NCBI GenBank assembly: GCA_018968865.1
Contig: JAGWZP010000008.1
Span: 1 to 25,722 of the forward strand
DNA length: 25,722 bases
Direction: 5' to 3'
DNA from: Patescibacteria group bacterium
Lineage (GTDB): Bacteria > Patescibacteria > Paceibacteria > UBA9973 > UBA2103
Shown here piece after piece: positions 20,993 through 25,722 of this stretch. Position numbers and translations under genes: made by a program. The notes under the pieces are model-generated. The model was not told where the DNA came from. It saw nothing but the letters and a program-made list of their open reading frames with translations, and did no database searches. How positions within the stretch are numbered: the stretch's first letter is position 1; every line of letters begins with the position of its first letter.

Positions 20993-22351
20993 ATGGCATC
21001 CGCCGATCGTGTCCCGCCCCAGTCGCTTGAGTCCGAGCGCGCGCTTCTCGGCGCGCTTCTCCTCAAGCCCGATGCCGTCCACGACGTCTCGGACCTCATC
21101 AGCGCCGACTCTTTCTATGCGGAAAAGCATCGGCTCATCTTCGGCGCGATGCGCGAGCTCGCCGAGCGCGGCGAGCCGATTGACCAGCTGTCCCTTTCGG
21201 AGCGGCTGCAGAACCAGGGACTGCTTGAGCGCAGCGGCGGCAGGAGCTACCTTGCCGAGCTCGCAGGTTCGGCGCCGTCCCCCGGCAATTTCCCCCACTA
21301 CGCCGAGCTCGTCTCGCGCAAGTATTTGATGCGTTCCCTAATCGATGCCGCGTACACCATCAGCGAATCCGCATACGACGATGCGCGCGAAACGATGGAA
21401 GTCCTGGACGAAGCCGAGAAAAGCATTTACGCCATCGGCAACGCCTCCGCCGCACACAAGTTCACGGCCATCGGCGATAAAATCCATGCGGCATGGGAGC
21501 GCATTGAAGCGCTGTCGCATAAAGAAGACGGTATCCGCGGCGTCCCCTCCGGCTTCCCTTCCCTGGATAATCTGCTCTCGGGCTTCCACCCCTCCGACCT
21601 CGTCATCCTCGCGGCGCGGCCGAGCATGGGCAAGACGTCGCTCGCACTTGATATCGCGCGGAACGCCGCGGTGCGCCACAACGTCCCCGTCGGCATCTTC
21701 TCGCTTGAAATGAGTTCAGAACAGCTCATTGACCGCATGCTCGCGGCGGAATCGTTCGTCAACTCCTGGAAACTGCGCACCGGCCAGGTGAAGGACGAAG
21801 AGGATTTCAACCGCATCCGCGACGCGCTTGAGACGTTGTCCAAGGCGCCCATCTACATTGACGACAAGCCGGGCAATAACATTCTCGCGATGCGCGCGGT
21901 CGCGCGCCGGCTCAAGCGCGAGCGCGGCATCGGCCTCATCGTCGTGGACTACCTCCAACTCATGGCGCCGACCTCCACCAAGGCCTCCGATTCTATGGTG
22001 CAGCAGGTGACCGAGATCTCCCGCTCGCTCAAATCGCTCGCCCGCGAGCTCGAGGTGCCGGTTATCGCGCTCTCCCAGCTCTCGCGCGCAGTGGAACAGC
22101 GCGGCGGCCGGCCCCGCCTCAGCGACCTGCGCGACTCGGGCTCCATTGAGCAGGATGCGGATGTCGTGATGTTCATTCACCGCGAAGACAAGCGCGACCC
22201 CAACAGCGACCGGCCGAACATCGCCGAGATACTCATTGAAAAGCACCGCAACGGCCCGACCGGGAAGACCGAACTCTACTTTGATGAAAAGCGCGCCACG
22301 TTCCAGCCGGTGGACACCGCAGGCTACGGCGAGCTCGCGCAGGAATTCTAG
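20993..22351 (+). CDS. dnaB: Replicative DNA helicase DnaB
   Basis: Hexameric 5'-3' helicase of the replication fork; 452 residues, normal length, no intein. The N-terminal primase-contacting domain starts PPQSLESERALLGALLL and includes FYAEKHRLIFGAM. The RecA-type domain has GVPSGFPSLDNLLSGFHPSDLVILAARPSMGKTSLALDIA, with Walker A around 208-216. The segment GIFSLEMSSEQL, the Walker B IVVDYLQLM at about 316-324, and SRAVEQRGGRPRLSDLRDSGSIEQDAD complete the family marks. The start is fixed by the -10 at 20979-20984. It lies between cysS and recR on one strand and ends just before a 147-nt folded element. Confidence 0.96.
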   Translation: MASADRVPPQSLESERALLGALLLKPDAVHDVSDLISADSFYAEKHRLIFGAMRELAERGEPIDQLSLSERLQNQGLLERSGGRSYLAELAGSAPSPGNFPHYAELVSRKYLMRSLIDAAYTISESAYDDARETMEVLDEAEKSIYAIGNASAAHKFTAIGDKIHAAWERIEALSHKEDGIRGVPSGFPSLDNLLSGFHPSDLVILAARPSMGKTSLALDIARNAAVRHNVPVGIFSLEMSSEQLIDRMLAAESFVNSWKLRTGQVKDEEDFNRIRDALETLSKAPIYIDDKPGNNILAMRAVARRLKRERGIGLIVVDYLQLMAPTSTKASDSMVQQVTEISRSLKSLARELEVPVIALSQLSRAVEQRGGRPRLSDLRDSGSIEQDADVVMFIHREDKRDPNSDRPNIAEILIEKHRNGPTGKTELYFDEKRATFQPVDTAGYGELAQEF

Positions 22352-22358
22352 AAATGAA

Positions 22359-22505
22359 GCGAGTACACGATTTTGAGGGCTCTCGGAGGCGAAGCAGCAT
22401 GGTAATTTCGGCGCCGGGGGGTAGCTGCGCTGAAATTTGCGAGCCGAGAGCGAGCGCACTTGCCCGCTGGGCAAGTGACGCGTACCTCAAAATAGTGTTG
22501 CTCGC
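22359..22505. repeat. Fold-back element with three-way-junction shape between dnaB and recR
   Basis: The closing stem P1 pairs GCGAG (22359-22363) with CTCGC (22501-22505), CAC with GTG, and ATTTTGAGG (22370-22378) with CCTCAAAAT (22485-22493). Arm P2 pairs GCTCTCGG (22379-22386) with CCGAGAGC (22444-22451) and is extended by AATTTCGGCG (22404-22413) with CGCTGAAATT (22428-22437). Arm P3 is CACTTGCCC (22457-22465), loop GCT, GGGCAAGTG (22469-22477). P1 and P2 are contiguous. It fills the dnaB-recR spacer and ends 7 nt before the recR ATG. No known RNA family is recognised. Confidence 0.85.
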
Positions 22506-22512
22506 GTAATGT

Positions 22513-23115
22513 ATGGATAAGATCGACGAACTCGCCACCGCGCTCGCCCGCCTTCCCGGCATCGGTCCGCGCCAGGGGAAACGGTTCGTGTATTTCCTCC
22601 TCGCCTCCCCCGCCGCGGAGCGCACGAAACTCGCCGAGCTCATCCTTTCCTTGGGCAAAGACGTCCGCCAATGCCCCGACTGCCTTCGTTTCCACAACGG
22701 CACTACGGCGGCGCTCTGCCAGTACTGCACCGACCCGCGGCGCGACGATACCCAGCTCCTGCTCGTGGAAAAGGACCAGGACCTCGCGGCCGTGGAGCGC
22801 GCCGGCACCTACAAGGGCCGCTACTTCGTTCTCGGCGGCGTGCTGACCCTCACCGGTAAGGGCGCCATCCGCGAGAAAGAACTGGTGAAAGCGGTGGAGA
22901 AGCGCCTGAAAGACAACCTGGGCGAAGTCGTGCTCGCGCTCTCGGCGACGAGCGAGGGCGAGCATACGGCCGACCGCGTGCGCGAACTGCTCCTGCCCTA
23001 TCGCGACCACCTGAAAATTTCCATACTCGGCCGCGGCCTCGCGACCGGCAGCGAACTGGAGTACTCCGACGCCGAGACGCTCCGCGCCGCGCTCACCAAC
23101 CGCAAGGAGGCATAA
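22513..23115 (+). CDS. recR: Recombination mediator protein RecR
   Basis: RecR acts with RecO (and RecF) to load RecA at gaps. The 200-residue protein has an N-terminal helix-hairpin-helix (LARLPGIGPRQGKRFVYFLL). A C4 zinc finger follows (Cys54, Cys57, Cys69, Cys72; CPDC and CQYC). Then comes a Toprim domain (TQLLLVEKDQDLAAVERAGTYKGRYFVLGG) and the C-terminal GRGLATGSELEYSDAETLRAAL. Length is typical. It has no clear -10 of its own in the standard position because the folded element at 22359-22505 occupies the upstream region. A strong hairpin terminator follows at 23120-23141. Confidence 0.96.
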   Translation: MDKIDELATALARLPGIGPRQGKRFVYFLLASPAAERTKLAELILSLGKDVRQCPDCLRFHNGTTAALCQYCTDPRRDDTQLLLVEKDQDLAAVERAGTYKGRYFVLGGVLTLTGKGAIREKELVKAVEKRLKDNLGEVVLALSATSEGEHTADRVRELLLPYRDHLKISILGRGLATGSELEYSDAETLRAALTNRKEA

Positions 23116-23119
23116 AGCA

Positions 23120-23141
23120 AAAGCACCCGCGCGGGTGCTTT
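23120..23141. terminator. Bidirectional hairpin terminator between recR and the helicase gene
   Basis: A perfect 22-bp palindrome (AAAGCACCC, GCGC, GGGTGCTTT) begins 5 nt after the recR stop and 21 nt after the stop of the convergent helicase gene. T-rich tails follow on both strands (TGCTTTTG and TTGCTTTA), so it can end both transcripts. Confidence 0.85.
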
Positions 23142-23161
23142 GCTTTTGTGAAATGGTTTGT

Positions 23162-24493
23162 TTAGTACCGCTCCTGGACGAAGGTCAGCGCCTTGCCCTT
23201 CTTGTCGGCGCGGCCGGTGCGGCCGATGCGGTGCACATAGTCCTCGTACGTGGACGGAAGGTCGTAGTTGATGACGTGCGAGACGGCGGGAATATCAATG
23301 CCGCGCGCCGCGACGTCGGTCGCGACAAGCACGCTCACCTTCCCCGCCTTGAAGGCCTCCAGGGCCCGCTGGCGCGCGCCCTGCGTCTTATTGCCGTGGA
23401 TGCTCTCCGCATGGATGTGGAGGCGCGACAGCGCCTTGGCGAGCTTCTCCACGCCGAACTTCGTGCGGCCGAAGACGAGCACCTTGCTGAAGTCGCGGTC
23501 CTTGAGCATCTCGGCGAGCACCTCAAATTTGTCCTTCCCGCGCGGGATGCGGACGACGTCCTGGTCCACGGATGACGGCGTGTCGCGCGTCTTGACCGAG
23601 ATGATGACGGGGCTTGAAAGGAAGTCGCCGATGAGCCGCTCAATGTCCTTCCCCATCGTCGCCGAGAAGAAGAGCGTGTGGCGCTCCTTGCGCATCTTGG
23701 AAAGAATCATGCGCATATCGTCGATGAAGCCCATGTCCAGCATGCGGTCCGCCTCGTCGAGAACGACCGTGCCGAAGCTTGTGAGGACGAGCGCCTTGCG
23801 TTCCATCAGGTCCTTGAGGCGTCCCGGCGTGCCGATGACGAATGCCGGATCGTGCCGAAGCTGGGAAATCTGCGGGCCGATGTTGGCGCCGCCGACCGCG
23901 ACCATGCCGCGGAAGCCGAGCCCTTTCGCGAAGCCGGCAAGCTCCTTTTCTATCTGCACCGCGAGCTCGCGCGTCGGCGCCATGATGAGGATGCGCTCCC
24001 CTTTCTGCTTCATCACCTTATCAATGAGCGGGATGAGGAAAGCGGCGGTCTTGCCGGTGCCGGTCTCGGCGAGGCCGACGACGTCCTGGCCAAGCAGAGC
24101 GTGCGGAATGGCCTTGTCCTGAATCGGCGTCGGGTGCTCGTACTTGCGCGCGATGATGTTCGCCTTCAGGTGCGCGTTGATGTCAAAATCGGAGAACTTG
24201 TGCTCCGGCACGAAGACCGGCTCCGAGGTCGTCACGACTGTTTTGTTCATAAACTTGGAGATTTCTGCTTCGGTCTCGCCGAAGGAGCCGAAGCCTCCGC
24301 GGCGCGCCGGAGCGCGACCGCGACTGCCGAAGCCGCCGCGTGAGCCGTAGCCGCCCTTAGACGGGAAACGGCTCGGTCCGCCGAACCCGCCGCGCCCGGC
24401 AGCCGGGCGCGGCGAATACGGCCGGTTTGACCCGCCTTTGCTATGCGAGGAGCTTCCCCCCGCTGACTGATGATTCCATCTTCCTATTTGCAT
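23162..24493 (-). CDS. DEAD-box ATP-dependent RNA helicase with an N-terminal Gly/Arg-rich tail
   Basis: A 443-residue RNA helicase for unwinding structured RNA or ribosome assembly. Residues 1-70 are low-complexity and rich in Gly, Arg, Ser and Phe, with GFGSRG and RGGFG repeats. The core follows with a Q-motif region (YEHPTPIQDKAIP, 118-130), AETGTGKT (142-149), PTRELA (173-178), TPGRL (222-226), DEAD (246-249), SAT (277-279), ATDVAARGIDIP and HRIGRTGR near the end. The protein stops directly after the second RecA domain, so no C-terminal RNA-binding domain exists and the tail has effectively moved to the N-terminus. Compare RhlE/CshA-type helicases. A 121-nt folded element lies 32 nt upstream. 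Confidence 0.94.
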   Translation of the reverse strand: MQIGRWNHQSAGGSSSHSKGGSNRPYSPRPAAGRGGFGGPSRFPSKGGYGSRGGFGSRGRAPARRGGFGSFGETEAEISKFMNKTVVTTSEPVFVPEHKFSDFDINAHLKANIIARKYEHPTPIQDKAIPHALLGQDVVGLAETGTGKTAAFLIPLIDKVMKQKGERILIMAPTRELAVQIEKELAGFAKGLGFRGMVAVGGANIGPQISQLRHDPAFVIGTPGRLKDLMERKALVLTSFGTVVLDEADRMLDMGFIDDMRMILSKMRKERHTLFFSATMGKDIERLIGDFLSSPVIISVKTRDTPSSVDQDVVRIPRGKDKFEVLAEMLKDRDFSKVLVFGRTKFGVEKLAKALSRLHIHAESIHGNKTQGARQRALEAFKAGKVSVLVATDVAARGIDIPAVSHVINYDLPSTYEDYVHRIGRTGRADKKGKALTFVQERY

Positions 24494-24503
24494 TGTGTAT
24501 TAG

Positions 24504-24509
24504 TTATTA
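24504..24509 (-). promoter_or_regulatory. -10-like element of the helicase gene
   Basis: Minus-strand TAATAA ends 10 nt before ATG 24493; a second TAATAC at 24502-24497 is too close. The element lies outside the folded region 24526-24646, so the fold would be upstream of this start site unless transcription reads through from rplU. Confidence 0.4.
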
Positions 24510-24525
24510 CGCACAAATTTACGAG

Positions 24526-24646
24526 AACGCTGTCAAAAAGTTCAGATACAAGGCACGGGAAAGCAATTTCTGCAGGCGTACTTTGAGGTACGGCGGAAGA
24601 AATTGCAGGGCTCCCGTAACGCAGTATCTGGAGTTTTTGGCGCGTT
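24526..24646. repeat. Long imperfect hairpin between rplU and the helicase gene
   Basis: The outer arms pair AACGC (24526-24530) with GCGTT (24642-24646), CAAAAA (24534-24539) with TTTTTG (24634-24639), and CAGATAC (24543-24549) with GTATCTG (24624-24630). Further in, ACGGGA (24555-24560) pairs with TCCCGT (24612-24617), and CAATTTCT (24564-24571) pairs with AGAAATTG (24598-24605). The apex holds GTAC repeats. Small symmetric internal loops separate the helices. It overlaps the last bases of rplU including its stop codon, so it could be a rplU 3' structure, part of a readthrough leader of the helicase, or a repeat insertion. Confidence 0.85.
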
Positions 24647-24962
24647 ACCCTATTGAGTCAATTTTGATCTTGAGGATCGGCTGGCGGTGGCCGCGGCGCT
24701 TGTAGTAGCGGCTCTTCGGCTTGTACTTCACCACCTCGACTTTCTTATCCAATCCGGCGAGAACAACGGTGCCCTTGACCTCCGCGCCCTTGATAAGCGG
24801 CGCGCCGATGGTCGTGTCCGAGCCGTTGTCCACGAGGAGCACCTCGCCAAAGACAACCGTGTCACCCTTCTTCAAGTCCCCCGGGAGCTTCTCAATAGCG
24901 ATAGTGTCGCCTTTGGAGACGACATACTGCTTCCCGCCGGTCTTGATTACGGCCACTTCCAT
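24645..24962 (-). CDS. rplU: 50S ribosomal protein L21
   Basis: bL21 binds 23S rRNA. The 105-residue protein begins MEVAVIKTGGKQYVVSKGDTIAIEKL and ends with the typical basic KYKPKSRYYKRRGHRQPILKIKIDSI. ATG 24962 is chosen because MEVAVIKTGGKQY is the family start and a TATATT lies 9 nt upstream; the longer in-frame extension passes through the terminator hairpin. Its usual partner rpmA is elsewhere in the window on the other strand. The last codons lie in the 24526-24646 fold. Confidence 0.95.
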   Translation of the reverse strand: MEVAVIKTGGKQYVVSKGDTIAIEKLPGDLKKGDTVVFGEVLLVDNGSDTTIGAPLIKGAEVKGTVVLAGLDKKVEVVKYKPKSRYYKRRGHRQPILKIKIDSIG

Positions 24963-24971
24963 AGTCCGCTT

Positions 24972-24977
24972 AATATA
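24972..24977 (-). promoter_or_regulatory. -10-like element of rplU
   Basis: Minus-strand TATATT ends 9 nt before ATG 24962 and stands just downstream of the terminator at 25000-25019, so rplU is probably transcribed on its own. Confidence 0.55.
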
Positions 24978-24999
24978 GCATTTCCCTATATAAAAGACA

Positions 25000-25019
25000 A
25001 GGCGGACCGAAGTCCGCCT
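25000..25019 (-). terminator. Rho-independent terminator of the zinc-ribbon hypothetical
   Basis: On the minus strand AGGCGGAC, loop TTCG, GTCCGCCT forms a perfect 8-bp stem with a stable tetraloop, followed by TTGTCTTTTA. It starts 11 nt after the stop of the gene ending at 25031. Confidence 0.85.
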
Positions 25020-25030
25020 CAAGAATCACA

Positions 25031-25684
25031 TTACCGTCTCGGCTCGATGTTCTCGGGTCGGCCGGTCTTCCATCCGATACGGCGCCGTTGGGCGGCACCC
25101 GGTTCCTTGCCCTCGGCACGAACTCTTTTATTGTATCGTGCGCGCGCATTGCGAAGAGGTCTTAAGAAGTCTAGTGCCTCTTGCGGGAGCTCATAATCCC
25201 ACGACAAAAATACGGGTTCCCTGTGAAAGAGGGGCCGTACGCACCGCCAAAAACGCGACTTCAATCCGCTCCCACAGGCGATACTCATCCTGCCATGGCA
25301 TGCCGGACACAGCGGGCGATGTTCCACCCGCCACCTTGCTATGGATGCCGCCCAGAGCAGCGTGTGCAGGAAGTTCTTCGTTCTGGAAAACGGCCGGGAG
25401 AAATACCGTGGGGTATCGTCTTCCTTGATGAGAACCCATCCGGCATCCTCGTCTCTCGCCCGGCCTTCCTGAGCCAGGAACGTTGTCCAGACCCGTACTT
25501 CAAGCCCGTTCGCCGCGTAACTGAACCCGACTTCTCTTCCCTCGCGGGGAGATGGCGCGATGAGGTCTAACCGTCTGAAGTCTTTCTTAAATTCAGCTAA
25601 CGAAAGCTTCCGGAATCCTTGCCGCTCCAGAGCTCTGGTAAAGCTCGCGAATGCTTCCGCATCCGGTAACACTTTGGTTGGCAT
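25031..25684 (-). CDS. Hypothetical protein with a topoisomerase-type zinc ribbon
   Basis: A 217-residue soluble protein that I cannot assign to a family. Residues 1-75 look like a small alpha/beta region (AFASFTRALERQGFRKLSLAEF, then GLEVRVWTTFL). A region resembling WVLIKEDDTPRYFSRPFSRTKNF follows. A four-cysteine ribbon lies at 126-148 (Cys126, Cys129, Cys137, Cys148; CPACHGRM then SRFWRC), which resembles the zinc ribbons at topoisomerase I C-termini. The tail is very basic. The gene has a TATAGT at the window edge, a strong Shine-Dalgarno and its own terminator, so it is a separate unit. A nucleic-acid-binding role is inferred from the ribbon and basic tail only. Confidence 0.75.
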   Translation of the reverse strand: MPTKVLPDAEAFASFTRALERQGFRKLSLAEFKKDFRRLDLIAPSPREGREVGFSYAANGLEVRVWTTFLAQEGRARDEDAGWVLIKEDDTPRYFSRPFSRTKNFLHTLLWAASIARWRVEHRPLCPACHGRMSIACGSGLKSRFWRCVRPLFHREPVFLSWDYELPQEALDFLRPLRNARARYNKRVRAEGKEPGAAQRRRIGWKTGRPENIEPRR

Positions 25685-25689
25685 CGCTG

Positions 25690-25696
25690 CCTCCTT
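25690..25696 (-). promoter_or_regulatory. Strong Shine-Dalgarno (AAGGAGG) of the 25684 gene
   Basis: Minus-strand AAGGAGG is 5 nt before the ATG. It is the only perfect Shine-Dalgarno at a start in this window, and shows that the 16S anti-Shine-Dalgarno is likely intact in this organism. Confidence 0.85.
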
Positions 25697-25716
25697 TGAA
25701 AAAACGATCGGGTCGT

Positions 25717-25722
25717 ACTATA
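25717..25722 (-). promoter_or_regulatory. -10-like element of the 25684 gene at window edge
   Basis: Minus-strand TATAGT is 32 nt before the ATG, leaving a leader of about 25 nt that contains the Shine-Dalgarno. The -35 region lies outside the window. Confidence 0.45.

Noticed and set aside
22359..22505. tRNA or known riboswitch in the dnaB-recR element
   Set aside because: No anticodon or T-loop sequence and no conserved riboswitch core was recognised; helices do not form a cloverleaf with a CCA end.

Overview
The window reads as a contiguous piece of a small, gene-dense, fairly GC-rich bacterial genome. It most resembles Candidate Phyla Radiation (Patescibacteria), Parcubacteria-type DNA; a Kaiserbacteria-like lineage is a guess. 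The reasons are stripped-down aminoacyl-tRNA synthetases (AspRS without its GAD insert, GluRS without the zinc-binding arm), very short spacers, few Shine-Dalgarno sequences, small membrane-anchored hypotheticals of the CPR type, and a PaaX/Cas2-fold regulator. TGA is used as a stop (for example mraY's upstream neighbour, murG and gltX), so code 25 is excluded.

Layout. 1-131 is the tail of a membrane protein. 140-5311 (+) carries tyrS, tRNA-Tyr(GTA), trpS, aspS, scpA and scpB: tRNA charging plus the ScpAB chromosome-segregation pair. 5315-12263 (+) is a cell-envelope block: DacA-like carboxypeptidase, mraY, ftsW/rodA, murG, gltX and a coiled-coil M23 peptidase, with murD and murC absent from the usual dcw order. 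12272-13422 (-) holds a membrane hypothetical and an AlkA-type glycosylase. 13470 (+) is a small membrane protein, followed by a multi-hairpin element that separates it from a convergent (-) LOG-family nucleosidase and a 66-aa membrane ORF.

14818-15458 is a divergent pair (Ada-like zinc-domain membrane protein; ribosomal protein L27) whose -10 elements overlap in a 20-bp spacer. 15455-17003 (-) is a small cysteine-hydrolase-like protein, ribosomal protein L9 and a PaaX/Cas2-fold regulator flanked by two copies of a 30-bp palindrome. 17167-18426 (-) is an S41 C-terminal processing peptidase, divergent from a CorA-like channel (+). 19524-23115 (+) carries cysS, dnaB and recR. 23162-25684 (-) carries a DEAD-box RNA helicase, ribosomal protein L21 and a zinc-ribbon hypothetical.

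Two sequence-level patterns run through the window. First, about fifteen starts are preceded 6-11 nt upstream by a TANNNT -10-like hexamer with no Shine-Dalgarno, which predicts leaderless or near-leaderless mRNAs. Second, four gene boundaries (13688-13837, 19381-19528, 22359-22505, 24526-24646) are filled almost exactly by 120-150-nt fold-back elements closed by long inverted repeats. These unnamed structured elements and the palindrome-flanked PaaX/Cas2 gene are the best candidates for something undescribed. I have no database support for any name; calls rest on motifs read in the translations.
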